Translations under genes and position numbers: made by a program | From: Catonia carolina | Taxonomy: Eukaryota; Arthropoda; Insecta; Hemiptera; Achilidae | Assembly: GCA_035578175.1 (NCBI GenBank) | Contig: JAQMRL010000001.1 | Span: forward strand, 239,459,038-239,523,037 | Reading direction: 5' to 3' | DNA length: 64,000 nucleotides | Notes under the pieces: generated by a model | Told to the model about the DNA's origin: nothing | Database searches by the model: none | Seen by the model: only the letters and a program-made list of their open reading frames with translations | Shown: one piece after another, positions 47,686 to 60,255 of the stretch | Layout: each line of letters starts with the position of its first letter | Numbering within the stretch: the first letter of the stretch is position 1

Positions 47686-48391
47686 CAGTAAACGCTCGCT
47701 AATCCGAACCCTTCAGTAATCCAAACTATCCGAAAAAATTTGTTTTTATGTAGTGAAGATGATTTTCTATGGTACAATTATTTTTTAAATGTCTTAATAC
47801 GGTAACCAAATGGCGAAATCGTAAACATGACTCTGCAGAATGATGTTGATGACGATGACGAGAAACTACCGGAAAATAAAATCAACCATGAAGTCGCAGT
47901 TTTTAATAAGTGTATAGAGTGAACCAATTGAAACAAAAAAGCCGTTTTATAAAATATTATTACTTATGCAACTTCGAGATGAAGCATCGAACAAATTTTG
48001 GCCTCTAAGAAACAGAAGAAAATAAGTGACTTTAATGAAAATATATGCACTGTAGTAAAAAGTGCGTGTTTTATAATTAAATTAGGTTATTGCAACACAA
48101 ACAACTGTACATATATCATTGAAACTTACTGTAGCCTATGTAGTACTGTATTTACAAATTTTTACTGTTAATTTATTTTTTAATGTACACTTTTTTGTGG
48201 GAAAAAACAAGTAAGGTCAGTTTATTGTATGTATATTATTATTAAATTAGTTTATTCCAACATAAACAATTGTATTTTACACATTTTAAATATGAACATT
48301 GCCGTTTAGACAAAAATTTGCTAATCCGAACTTTTCAGTAGTCCGAACAGTCGAGGTTTTTATTAGGTCGCATTAGCGAGAATGCACTGTA
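47686..48391 (+). mobile_element. Pogo/Tigger DNA transposon remnant
   Basis: The left end CAGTAAACGCTCGCTAATCC and the right end, complement CAGTGCATTCTCGCTAATGC, match pogo/Tigger termini, with TA after the right end. Subterminal CTAATCCGAACTTTTCAGTA occurs near both ends (about 47699 and 48330). Inside, NDVDDDDEKLPENKINHEVA resembles the acidic tail, and MQLRDEAS with a shift to ILASKKQKKISDFNE matches the end of the transposase (LR--A--K--KKQ--ISDFF). Only about 700 bp remain of an element usually over 2 kb, and the catalytic domain is lost. Confidence 0.8.
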
Positions 48392-49539
48392 TTAAAGTAC
48401 TACAACTTTTTTATAATGTGTAAAATACGAATATAATAGCGTCATTTTTTAATACTTGTATTTTAATACAAACAAATAACAGAAATGTTTAAATGCTTTG
48501 AATCAAGGTTAAAGAAAATCGATTTAATTACACAAAAGATAAATAATGTTTTTTCTTTTGTGTATAAAAGAAAAAACCAATATTTGTGTAGTTATTTAGA
48601 TATTTAAGTATTCAAGTGAATCGACAGTAGATAATCATCTATCAGACAATCGTTAACGTCAGTTTAAATAAAAATGTCAAGGACAAATGGAAAATTATTT
48701 ACGTAGATTGAAATCCGATAATTCAAAAAATGGGGAAGGTTTAGTACTTCAAAAGACATCAAACACTTACACAGAATTATTTAAAAAAATGATTAGTAAC
48801 AAAATAATCACGATAAAAATTAAATGCTCGAATAATTTCTTCTTGTTTATTTTACAATTCTGTCATAATTTTCTGAAATACTTCTTTTTAATGGAAAGTA
48901 TATTTAGGAATCTATAAGGATTTGATTACGTTATAATATTCCTATCAAAAATTATATGCAAAGTATTCTACAATAGAAATTATATTGATAACGGATATTG
49001 TTAAAATACTAAACAGAATAATCTTTAAAACGGATAAGATGAAAAAAAGCATAACTGAACTTAACTTAAACTTATAAGAATTCAATCAGGATTAATTTCT
49101 AAACTTTAATACCTAAAGTAATTCGTTCATTAATTTTGTAAAAGCTTCTTTTTTATCTACCAGTTTCAGGTTTACGTGTTACTGAAATTTACATCGTTCA
49201 TAAATCTTTTAAATTCTTGTTCTTTGGTCTTCTATCCAGCATTATACCATCAAAAATATTCAAAATTAAATCATTAAGTCTGATGCATTTCGCTTTCCTT
49301 CTGTTTACGCTTGCAATGAGTTCTCTTTAACATACGATTCCCAGTAATACGTGATTTTCTTTGTTTAGTCCAAGTTATCCAGTCACGTCTCACTTATACG
49401 TAATAAAATATTCCCGGAAATGTGTTTACAAACTGTTTCTTTATCTCAAGGTTTATACTTTTATTAACAGAAGAATATCAATGAATATGTTTTTTGTCTT
49501 TAATTTTTATTACGGTACTGGTCATTGAGCTGCACAACT
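48392..49539. other. AT-rich non-coding stretch
   Basis: A 76-codon plus frame at 48687-48917 has no domain. No repeat is recognised. Confidence 0.6.
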
Positions 49540-50792
49540 TCGGTATATGATATTTAAATGGCGGTGCGGAATTTCACTTTAAGGAGAAAAGGTACCCAGT
49601 GGTACATTCTTCGTTTAAAACGGGTATTTCGTTATTCAGACCAAGAGATCTCTACTCCATTTTGGCTTTAAACGTCGCACAGTTCAGAAGTTCCTTGTAG
49701 CTAGATTACGGGCTAGTTGGTTTGGATGGTCACCTAGTCTTTCATAAAAAATCCACTATACAAGGACGCGGTTAGCTCCTTTACTGTCAGAATTTTGAAA
49801 CCATCATGGAGGGTTTTATTGCTTACATAAAAAGGAGCGCCAAAAGCAAGCCTTAAGAATTTTGATTGAAAGGCCTGGATCGACTTTAAATTACTCTTTG
49901 CCGCTATTCCAAAGAGCTGGACACTATAAGTTCAGATTGGTCTTAAAAGGGATTTGTATATTAAAATCTTGGAGCGGAGGTTCAATCTTGATTAAGCAGA
50001 AGAGTAGCTTCTGGCGGCGGTTAAGTTCTAAACGTTTCGTACGCAGATGATACTTCCAAGTTTATCGCCAGTCAAGCCATAAGCCAAGATATCGCACCAC
50101 CCTGGTCAGTGGGATATGAATGTTATTCAGTATCACAGGTGGACAAGTTTGACGTCGTAAGGTGAACGTAACCTGTATTAGTTTAATTGGATTCACCTAA
50201 ATACACCAACGGGTAAGCCAGTCCTGTATTAATAAAATATGTCACTGCACCAACCTGGAAGCGTCATCCGCGCTCTTTTCTCAAGAATTGCTGTGTCGTT
50301 AGCATACGCCACAGTTACAGATGTGTCCAAGATAGGCATATGCGATACAAATACGATATACAGGAATGTGGATAGAATAAGTAAGTAATACCGTACTAAG
50401 TAATACGTAATACCGTACTGGACCTTAAAAAATTTATATTTTAAAATTGATTTTATAATAAAATAGTACGAGTCACTTAAAATACGTTTCAATTATTTAA
50501 ATAGAAGTCCATCATACAATACTTTGTCGAATGCGGAACTGATATCCAAGGAAATGCCAGTGACGTACTCTTCCCTTTCTAGACTCTCCGAAATGAAGTC
50601 CACAACTCGGTGCAGATAATATAAGTTAATAGTATTATTATGTTTACTTTTAAGTAATACGATAGCTTCTTTATAGATTAAACTGCTACTTGCAGTTTGA
50701 TATGGGTAAGTTTCTGCACTTTTTTGTATCAGTAGTCGAGCAACTCCGTACGTTTGTACAACAATATTGATTTCCGTAATTTTATAAGTCAA
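49540..50792 (-). mobile_element. Jockey-type LINE, 3' half of ORF2 and 3' end
   Basis: Minus strand. First frame (50792-50493): VVDFISESLEREEYVTGISL then DISSAFDKV, RT domain motifs. Second (50492-50229): LYIVFVSHMPILDTSVTVAY then ANDTAILEK; the active site YADD appears as YAND, so one catalytic aspartate is lost. A segment between (including the VPQGS motif) is deleted. Downstream come LLRPI-TYSVQLFG, QSKFLRLAFGAPFYVSNKTL and ILTVKELTASLYSGF. The 3' end (TTTCTCCTTAAAGT then TTTAAATATCATATA) is shared with the copy at 57.4 kb. Multiple stops; inactive. Confidence 0.9.
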
Positions 50793-52340
50793 TTTCTACC
50801 TCGTTCGCACTGGTAAAGAAAAACAGTAATGTTATTAATTGTGTACCATAATTTATTCTAATTCTAGATCGTAAGTTATGTATATACTCGTATTCAAAGA
50901 AAAGAAAATTATAATTATTTTAGGCTATATATATATATATATATATATAAAATACGTAAATCATAATACTGGAAGCTTGATAATTCAGATACATTTGAAA
51001 TTAATCTACCTAACTACATATAAGTACGCCTACGTTTGTTTTATTTTTAAATCTAGATCATAAAAACAAAGAAATAAAAAAACAAAATAAAGACCAAGCG
51101 TAGGTACGTAAATAGGGATAAAAATAGAGAGATGGCGTTTTGTTTTCAAGTTTTATCAGCATAAAAACAATCGCTATTTCTGAAATGAAATTCACAATAT
51201 GGGATACTATATGGTAGCGTACAAAAGCGTAGTGAAGCTGAACAAAATGGGATGAGATAGTAGTAGAAATACCTAGAATACGAGGAAAAGTGAATAATAA
51301 AAGATACAGTAGCAAGGAGAAAAATCGATTCCTACGAGTACATCTTGTATCCCTGTAGTTAAATAAAACGTATACGTTACCAGATAACATCATGTCAAAT
51401 CCCCAATTCGGCTTTACTGAGAACGACTCTTTACAATAAGAAAACAATATAAAAATTGTAAATTTACTAAGTACAATTTTTGGAATTTAACCAGCATTTA
51501 CAGCTTGATTTGATAAGTAAAATAACAAAAATTTTAAAAATACTTAGGGATTAGTCCCTAAGTATTAACCTAAGTACTACCCAAGTATTTACCAAAGTAT
51601 TAGTTCCTTATTAAAGACAAATCGGAAATTAATCCATGTAGTTACTAGCATAATTTTTTCTTTCTCTTGCTCTATATGGGGAAGATAAAGTAAAAATTAT
51701 TATTAAATAATTTATTCTTTCCCTAGTTATAGAAAAGTAAAATATTGTTTTCATGGTGATTTTTCGAAATAAAGTTTTCCCGGAAATACATGTTTTCAGG
51801 TCCCATGAACTCAAAAAAACATGTTCTTACCGATTTATTTTGTAAGTGTGTGTGTGTGTGTGTGAACAAAATATCTCAGGAATGGAATATTAAATCTTGG
51901 AATTTAAATTGGGTACCGTACAAGAACCCGACACGAACATTTTCAACAAAATCAGTCAACCTATTTATTTGTCCAATTACCACTTATAGCAATATTCTCA
52001 AAAACGGCTCCTACGATTGTTTTAAAAAATCCCCCATTAAAGACATTTTCTGTACTCTATAAGATAGGGTAAGCGCCATGTCCAATGTAATGGAGCTGTG
52101 CTTTTTTTGTAAAACATGTTTTTTAAGATTGCGACCTAAACAAGATGTTTAGGGCAAAAGTATATAATCAAAATAGTAGAAAATAAAACAACGTAAACTT
52201 TTATTTCAAACATTTTCCCCATAGCGCTTAGTTAAGTAATTTTCTGTTATATATTTTTTTGAGACCGGTAAGAAACAAGGTTTCTTCAGATTGCTGCCTT
52301 AGTATGGATTTTACAAAAAAAGTATATATTTTTTTTGTTA
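50793..52340. other. AT-rich stretch with microsatellites
   Basis: A (TA)n run at 50926-50949 and a (GT)n run at 51846-51864. A 129-codon minus frame at 51058-51447 gives a hydrophobic product without a recognised domain. Confidence 0.55.
51539..51603. repeat. Perfect 12-bp hairpin joined to a 12-bp tandem repeat
   Basis: AATACTTAGGGA (51539-51550) and TCCCTAAGTATT (51555-51566) form a stem with loop TTAG. From 51556 a 12-bp unit (like CCCTAAGTATTA) repeats four times with substitutions to 51603. Confidence 0.85.
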
Positions 52341-52990
52341 TCAGTCTCTCGACTGGTTTGATGCAGTTCTCCACGCTATTCTATCTTGCGCACGTCGTTT
52401 AGTATCTACATACCTGTAACACCCTACATTTTTTGTTATTTGGTTTATATATTCTAACCTTTGCCTCCCGCTACGATTCACTCCCTCAATATTACCCTCC
52501 ATTATTGATAGACAATACCTGGATGTCTTACGATATGCCCCACTAGCATATCCCTTCTTCTGGTAAGATGCTTCCACATACTTTTTTTTCATTCACTCGC
52601 CTACGAACCTCTAAATTACTTATTTTGTCCACCCACGTAATCTTTAAAATTTTCCTAGAACACCATATTTGAAAAGCTGGTCTCCTCTTTCTTTCTACAG
52701 CCCCTATCATCCACGTTTCACTCCCGTATAATGCTACACTCCAAACATATTATTTTAAGAAATTTTTCCTAATCTGTAAGCCAATGTCGTTTTTCATTTC
52801 AAAGGCTTTTCTAGCTAGTGCAATTCTACTTTTGATATCACTTGTGCTTCCTTTGTTATTTTACTCCATAGATATCAGAATTCCCCAACTTCCTGTATGT
52901 TTTCGTTGCCTACTTTTAAATTTCCCATCTTTTCTAAACCAATCTTGCTGCTGCACAACACTTTTGTTTTGTAAAAGTATTTTATAAAAG
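52341..52990 (-). mobile_element. Non-LTR retrotransposon tail (RTE-like)
   Basis: Minus strand: SRIALARKAFEMKNDIGLQI, then VALYGSETWMIGAVERKRRP, KILKITWVDKISNLEVRRRV, then NIEGVNRSGRQRLEYINQI and YVDTKRRAQDRIAWRTASNQ before the stop. This order is typical of the ORF2 end in arthropod LINEs of the RTE-like type (YGSETW, RML-I-W-D-I-N-EVLRRV, GRRR--Y). Frameshifts and an internal stop are present. The RT active site lies outside or is lost. Confidence 0.85.
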
Positions 52991-53813
52991 TTTAAAAATA
53001 TCCAACTTTTATTTCAAGGATTTGTTTCTACGGAGCTTAGTTTAGCGTCAATTAGTGACTTCCATGTCATTAGTTGAACAGACCTTGATTTTAATTAGCG
53101 TTATTCACTCATGATTAAAACTAAGTTGTTTTTCTTAGTACATTTTTTACATATTATTGAACGTTAGTTATATATCTTTATTCACATTGGCAAGAGAAAG
53201 TATAATCTTTAAGATTAACTTAAAATTAAATTTAATGTATTTATTTTTTAATTTATGTTTTATTTCAGGACTGACTGATATGATTTCCTTTAATTATATT
53301 ACTCTGCTAGTTCTAAAATATACATTCTCCTTATACGCCCCACACCTTCACTATAATCTAACAGATTAACTTCCAATGCATTGAAATTACTTTTTCCGTG
53401 ATTAATGTTCTTTTGACTGATTTTTATTATCTCACAACTAAATTGAGAAATTAATTCTCATCTAAATTGAGAAATTATTTCCGCAAACATGTCACGTAGA
53501 TTCAATGTTTAATAAATCTGGTTTTGTAGATCAGACAAAAGAGTTTTGCCAACTCCAGTCGATAAATTTATTTCAACTTTATACCTGAGCTGAATCGCTA
53601 GGTAAACACAAATTATTTGCCACTACTATTACAAATGTAGGAACAACGAGAAGTAAATTTAAAAATGTACAAAAGCCAAAATATTTTACTAGCACATGAT
53701 TAAACTGTAATATTTAGGCGTAACATACGGAGGTAGCCTATTTAAAAAAATAAGGAACAGTAAACCGCAAATATGAAGCAGCTATTTCGGTTAATTTTAA
53801 ACTATTGTAGTTT
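52991..53813. other. AT-rich non-coding stretch
   Basis: A duplicated CTAAATTGAGAAATTA block stands near 53438 and 53462. No gene is seen. Confidence 0.55.
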
Positions 53814-54160
53814 AGGTCGTCAGCCGAAAAGCTGGTTTGAAACTGTGGAGTTTTTACTAAGTAAAACGAGGAGTGAGGTTGTTTACTATTGCATCCTCAC
53901 TGAGTGGAAAAGTATGCTTATCAGTATGTCAGGCCCTCTGAAAAGCACATATTTTCCACTCAGCAAATGACAACTTCACTTCATTCACCACAGTGTCTGG
54001 CTGTGTAATGAAATTCATTACTCTTTGAGAAGGTAACTCTGATTAGTGTTTTTTATACCTCTATATCTTCTGATCTTAAATGATTGTCATTTAATTGGCT
54101 GACCATCTGATAAGAAACAGAACTACGTTTTTTAGCACTGCAACTAACAGATTAAATAAT
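53814..54160 (-). repeat. Family A repeat, copy 8
   Basis: Minus-strand copy from GGTTTGAAACTGTGGAG (a diverged form of GAACCTCTAGAGG) to TGCAACTAACAGATT, where the 5' end of the unit is lost. More diverged than copies 3 to 5; the short ORF is not intact. Confidence 0.8.
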
Positions 54161-56554
54161 TGATTGCTTAATTTTAAACTAGAATGTTTAAATATGGATA
54201 CCAACATCATGGTTTTTATTATAAATACATATTACACCTACATTCCGTTAACAAATAAACAATTTTAGACGTAGTATAAGGCTGAAACCATGTATCTTCA
54301 GTGGAAACTCGACGCAATATTTTACTTCTTTATACTCGTATATCATCAAACACGGAATTAAGTAAAAATAATACGCGTCCACGCGTGAAACGCACTCTTC
54401 TGTAATATAATATATTACAGAAGAGTGCGTGAATATTATTCACTGATATCTCCATTCAAAAAACGCACGAATTATTTAAACTCCATGGAACATTTTTATG
54501 TTTCAATCGCTTAGAAATTTACATTCAAATAAATTTCAAAGAAGGTAAATAACAGTAGAATTTAACAATTCTGATTTAATCAGTCAATCGAATTTAATCA
54601 ATTAACTTTTCATTGATTATTCTATTCTTAGTCCCAAGTGACTTCGACATAATAGACCTTCTGTCATTTATCGTACTAATTTGACATTTAAAACGGGTGT
54701 AATTGGCATCTAAATAATTAAAATGCAAATGGCATAGAGCAAATAAATTAATGTGACAAAAATAAATTTTCAATTACTAATTATTTATCCTTATATGTAA
54801 TTTGGCAAATTATTTTGTAACATTTTAATTTCATTTACATTTTAACATTTATTTTAATAAAATTGAACAAAATTAATAAAATAAAATACCTCAAATAAAC
54901 ATTTTTACACCAATTGATTAAAAAAAATACTGCTCCAAAAATCATCGAAATCAAACAATTTGGCTTTTAATGCAAGTATTATAATATTGTAACATTATAA
55001 CAGTGGTATTATATAAATAGTTAAAGGAATAAATTATTAATTGTATGAAGTGGTGCGTATTAAACGGATTGCAATGAATAAAATGTTTTGGATAGGAATT
55101 TTAGGAAATTAAAACTACTAGAAACTTTTGTTTTTATTTTGATTCTTTCTACCATATTCTGGTAAAGCGGTGAAAATGTTAGAAGGGTCTCGATTGTTTG
55201 AGAAACTATCAAACCGCAGGTATAAAAACAGTAAACAAATATTAAAGGAATAATTATTTTATTAAACAAGAATTTTAGAGGTTACCTTAAGTTTAAATTT
55301 ATAAGAGGTTTCTAATTTGGAACCAAAATATCAAATAATTTGTTTAAAGAATCTTCATTTTTTAATTTTAACAACAACAAAAAAAACGGGTTTTTACTGT
55401 AATTATACTAATAAACTAATATAAATTGTTATGAAGTTGATTAGATTTTTGTATTTTATAGTTCATAAGGCGCTGAAATTCTCTTAACGTAGTGGAATTT
55501 TTGTATTAAAAAATTCGTGAAACTGAGAAAAACAGATTGTTTACTAATATTTTTTCATTAGAGAGTAATTTCTTTTAACAACAAAATAATGTCAAGATGG
55601 GAGAAAAATTATTGTAAATTTTATTTAAAATAATATAATCTAGTAGATTTAAATTCTTTTTATTTTAACATGTTTTCATAACATTATTTCAGATTTTCCA
55701 GTTATATTTAAATAATAATCAATTTTGATGAAAAATGAAACAGATAATTTTAAGATTTATGTTTTTAACTTTAATATCAGTAGTTTTTAGTTCAATGGGG
55801 TGAGGTTTAAGCAGTTTTAGGTTACAATCGATTCGAAACAAGAGTACTTTGTACTCAAGTCCTAGTTAAGTGACTACACTCTCGATCCTTGAAATACAAC
55901 ACACGCTTCTCTTATAATAGCTGCAAGACATTAATTTAGGCTTTTAGGAGAGTATATCAAATTAACTTTTAAGGGATCTTTCTACATTATTTTATTAGTT
56001 TACCAGTAAATTACACAGCCCTACTATATCTCTGATATGATGAAAAACTTACTAAAAGTTTATAAATTCAACGGAATGTTAATATAAAAACATTTTTGAA
56101 TCTACAGCAATATAAAATTTAGTAACGCATTATATCATCAATGTTACCAGAAACAGAATGAAACCTATTGTGAGTAATGACGGGTAGCTACGGCACCTTT
56201 TCATTTTTGCTTTATTGTCACCAACAATAAGTCAACTGATCGAGAATAATGAGATTGTATCAAGAATTTGATTCATGATGATTGAGAAGAATTTGACGTT
56301 CTAAGTTTATTTTTTAATTTGGAACTTCACCGAAATTCCAGCTGCCAGAAACAGATGCGGATTAAGGAAGAGACAGGTGTGACTGTAATCTACGATTACG
56401 TAAGTACTTCTTTGCATTTAGCACATTTCCTAACTGTAGCAATTTTTTTCTGCGCTGGCAATTGAATTAACACCGATTGAGTCGGTTAAATGATTATTTG
56501 ATTTTTATAAAGAATTTAAGTTTGGCTATTTGTTTTCATAGGTTTATGAAAAGT
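54161..56554. other. AT-rich non-coding stretch
   Basis: Contains the palindrome listed next and a possible plus-strand exon-like patch at 56353-56403. A 69-codon minus frame at 55060-55269 has no domain. Confidence 0.5.
54390..54430. repeat. Perfect 41-nt palindrome
   Basis: Two 20-bp arms (starting ACGCACTCTTCTGTAATATA) are exact inverse complements around a single central base. Just upstream ACGCGT occurs twice within 15 bp, and downstream GTGAATATTATTCAC is another near-palindrome. It may be the fused ends of a small inverted-repeat element. Confidence 0.9.
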
Positions 56555-56795
56555 TAACACTAGTTAAAGTTATCTCCTATGGGAGTAATGCATTTCATTA
56601 TACATCATATCCAGACCCTGTGGTGAGTGAAGTAGTGAAGGTGTCATTGGCAGAGTGATAAGTAAATGCTTCTCAAAAGGTCTGGCATGCTGACAAGCAC
56701 ACTTAGTGAGAAAGCCAATGGTAAACCACCTCGTTTTATTAAGTAAAGCCTCTAGAGGTTCAAACTAGCCTTTCGGCTGATGACCTAAACAACAG
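56555..56795 (+). repeat. Family A repeat, copy 9 (5'-truncated)
   Basis: Begins AACACTAGTTAAAGTTATCTC and runs to GGCTGATGACCTAAACAACA. It has insertions in the region of the short ORF (GCATTTCATTATACATCATA) and lacks its ATG. Confidence 0.8.
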
Positions 56796-56984
56796 CATTT
56801 AGTTAGGGCAGCGATAATTAAGATCGGAATAACCTGTATGTTGGCCATCCTCCGTTTGGAGTGGGCATCCGAAGAAGAAAAGTGGAATACAGTTACACAA
56901 TCTCCAATTTATTCTAATTTATAATGTAAAATTATTAAACTCCAGTATTTCGTTATTTTTATTTCTTATGTTTATCATTTAAGG

Positions 56985-57445
56985 AGAGGACAGACAGATG
57001 GATGGCAATAAACGCAAAACCGAACATGGAGAATCCCTATTCTAAAATCTTTCCAGTCGTAAATTTGAAAGTTATTCGATCAAGAACGTTCAATAAAACA
57101 AAAAATATTCAGGCCTTTCAGTAAAAATTATTGCTCCTGGTGCTCCTTTTTATGAAAGCAATAAAATAATTCAAAACGATTTTAAAATTCCGACAATAAA
57201 GGAACTAATCGTATCCTTCTATAGTAAATTTTGCGAACGACTAGATGACCAACCCAACCAACTATCCCGCAACCTAATAACAAAGAACTTCCCAACTATG
57301 TGACGTCTAAAGCAAAAATGGAGCAGAGACCTCTTGGTCTGAATAACGAATTACACCCGTAGTTCTAAACAGTGAACGAGCCACTGGGTACGTTTTCTCC
57401 TGAAAGTAAAATTCCCCACCACCCGATAATTTAAATATCATATAA
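56985..57445 (+). mobile_element. Jockey-type LINE fragment, 3' end
   Basis: The frame reads NDFKIPTIKELIVSFYSKFC then ERLDDQPNQLSRNLITKN, the C-terminal end of jockey-clade ORF2, followed by a stop and a 3' end (TTTCTCCTGAAAGTAAAATT to TTTAAATATCATATA) matching the copy at 49.5-50.8 kb. Between 56820 and 56890 lies a patch (GTTGGCCATCCTCCGTTTGG) that may belong to another element. Confidence 0.8.
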
Positions 57446-58464
57446 GGAAAGTATGCAGTTCATTTTACAATACAATACAAATTAAATTCAAACAAATGTA
57501 CATTTTCATTTCAAAACAATCAACTGACTAACCTACTTGCAATACCTGATTAAGTAGAATTTCATGTGAGTTTTTATGCATTATCATTTTATATTCCCTC
57601 ACGTTGAACACATTCGGCCCACTGAACACTTCAAAATTATGAACACTTGTTTACAAAATATATGAGAACATATGAACGTAATATTTTTAGGACAAACAGT
57701 TGAAAACGCTACAAACATGCAAATGAAAGTTGGAGTTAATTAAAGTATTTACTTAAATAATTCAGTAGTTTTAACCCCACGAAGGTGGTTTAATCCATAA
57801 TAAATTTTTGCGTGCGCAACCTTGCGTGTTTCCGCAACTCATAAGTGCAATTTCTATTCGTATGAATCCATAATATTTGATAAAAGTTTTAAGTGGATAA
57901 AGTATTTAATGTATACAATAATAGTAAAAACTAAGTTTAAAACATAAGTTTTCAAGAAGAAATTGTTAGCTAATACTCAAAAATGGGTATTTCAATTCAT
58001 TCAAAACATTAAACAACAGGTAAGTAAGATAAAAATTGTAGTTATGGAGCTAATACTGTGTTAAAGACACATTAAAATTACTTTTATAACAAAAGTATTT
58101 TACTCATGAAACGAAATTCTGGAAAAGAGATTTAAACTTTTAAGTCTCTGTCTGTGGTAATAAAAAAATTAAATTGAAAATAACAATGTTTTTATTTTCC
58201 AGTTACTTTTTAATGTACTAATAATGAAACTCAAAAACGATAAATTATGTACGCAAAAATCTTAAATTTGGACAACTCGGTGGTAATGTGGTCAGCGCAA
58301 CTGTCTTTTATGCCAGTCCACCCGGGTTAAATTCTCAGTAAGGTTTAAAATTGTTTAATATTTTTATTAAAAATACGCAAAAGCCTTATGTAGACACCAT
58401 CCAAAAAAAATTAACCCGGAATACTTTTAAAAATTAACCTATGCTTTTATATTATTGCTTGCTT
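57446..58464. other. AT-rich non-coding stretch
   Basis: Holds the tRNA-like patch listed next; otherwise nothing is seen. Confidence 0.55.
58270..58345 (+). repeat. tRNA-like SINE head
   Basis: CTCGGTGGTAATGTGGTCAG (A box region) and CACCCGGGTTAAATTCTCAG (B box region) at tRNA spacing. The stems do not close and no family body follows clearly. Confidence 0.45.
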
Positions 58465-58640
58465 GAAACAACGATGCGCCTTTCCCTGACCAACAAATTC
58501 CTGATATACAAAACGGTAAAAAAAATAGTTTGGAGTATGGAATTCAAATATGGGGATCAGCAAGTTCATCTAACATTGCAATCTTGCGGCGTCTGGATTG
58601 GAAGATTCTTCGAATTTATGCCCTTTCCTTTAGCTCATAA
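58465..58640 (+). mobile_element. Jockey-type LINE fragment
   Basis: The frame RLSLTNKFLIYKTV shifts to EYGIQIWGSASSSNIAILRR then KILRIYA, matching KLSL-NKLLIYK--LKPIW-YGIQ-WG-AS-SNI--LQ-FQSK-LR of jockey ORF2. One frameshift; no RT motifs. It corresponds to a region just upstream of that in the 57-kb fragment, so the two may be pieces of different copies. Confidence 0.8.
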
Positions 58641-59963
58641 CAAATTACATAATTTACTATGACTTAAATTCAAACACTTTTATAGAAGAAATACGATAAC
58701 GATATAAATACACCGAACTAGACATAAAACTTTTGAATAATACTTTTTGAATAATAGACTTTTGGATAATAATGATTAATACCACAGACTAAATCGTACA
58801 AAATTTTTGGACTTATCGTACAGACATAATAAAAAATTACCAGTGCCAAAACATTTCAAATTTGATTGAAGATAAATAAAATTAACCTGATCGACATAGA
58901 AATCATAGGTATTTTTACTGTGGAGTTACACCAGTGGACGTAATCTCCATTAAGAATAATTATTTTCAACAATTGATTAACCGTTTACTTATAAATAACT
59001 AGTTTGTGATAAACATGTTACATAGAATAATACATTGACTGACGTCTTACCTGGAATACTCACACTGACCATAACATAAAGTTGTAAGAAAAACGTTGCA
59101 AGCAGTTATTTCTTTTACCCAGTAAATGATCACGTGTACCATTCAATTAAAATTATTAACGTAAAAATCTCTACTCCATCCTTCACGGACTTACGGCTTT
59201 CAAATTCTCCGTTCAGCTAAATCTCCTGTTACCAACAAACTTCATAGGTATCCAATCTAAATGCCTATTCATTATTTCCGATGCCCCTGGTACATCAAAA
59301 ATGAAACGTTACATATCGACCTAAAGATAAATTACTTTAATGTTTTCCTTCGCTTTTACAGGAGTTTCAAATAAAAACACCCCGAGACGAAAACTGACTA
59401 ATACACGACCTCAATTCACGAAACTTACCTCAAAAGGTATATTTCTAGACGTTGGAGTAGAGATATGGTGTAAGCTACATAAATTTATAAGTACCCCGTA
59501 GGAGTTTTACTGTTGAATATTGTACTCCCTAAAGTAATTTATCATGTTATCAAATTTACTGGATATGAATTCACAAATATTAGTAATTAAAAAGTTTTAA
59601 GTGATAGTAATTGTTTTACCTGAAAGTTAATTAAATAAACATACGCTTTCAAAAATCCACTTAAGTATAAAATACAGTACAGCAGGTAGTTCAGGATATA
59701 TTAAACAAATTTTAAAATGATTTTATGGATGGGCAGGTCTAAAATAAAATTAAAAATGTCCAGTATGAGTAGTGACATTGATAAATTACTCTGCTTCAAA
59801 CAATATTAAATTTATTAATAGCTTTAATATAAACTCAACTAGTAAATTCAGCAGATAAATTTTCATCTATTAAGCGTAAAATTACTTTACTTTAACACGA
59901 CCCGTCCTCGACGAACACTATGAAAATTAGTAATTAAGACCATCTTTAAACTTAAGGGCTCTA
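58641..59963. other. AT-rich non-coding stretch
   Basis: A 15-bp motif like ACTTTTGAATAATA repeats three times at about 58728-58772. A strong GTAAGT donor-like site on the minus strand at about 59431 has only weak candidate acceptors, so no exon is called. Confidence 0.5.
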
Positions 59964-60255
59964 AAGGGTGTTTCAAAAAGTACGCTCCGTAACATTAAGA
60001 AGGTGGAAGTAATGCATAGGTAAATTTTATATTTCCTTATACGTCAATTGGCAACACTATACTCAAAGGTAACAGCTTGTAAAAATTGAAATGTACTTCT
60101 TGTGCACCAGTGCTATTTCAGTATTCATTTGTCACTACTGTGTCAACGATGCCATTTTCTAAAGACGAACATGTGTTTATTTTTGAGATTTTTTCTAAAT
60201 TTATTATGCATATCAACTGTTTGGTTATTTACGATTACATTGGGTTTTTCAACTA

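Noticed and set aside
51058..51447. 129-codon minus frame as a membrane protein gene
   Set aside because: Hydrophobicity comes from AT-rich codons; no domain, splice context or repeat in other loci is seen.
59431..59520. Exon with GTAAGT donor on the minus strand
   Set aside because: Both possible acceptors are weak and the peptide is not recognisable.
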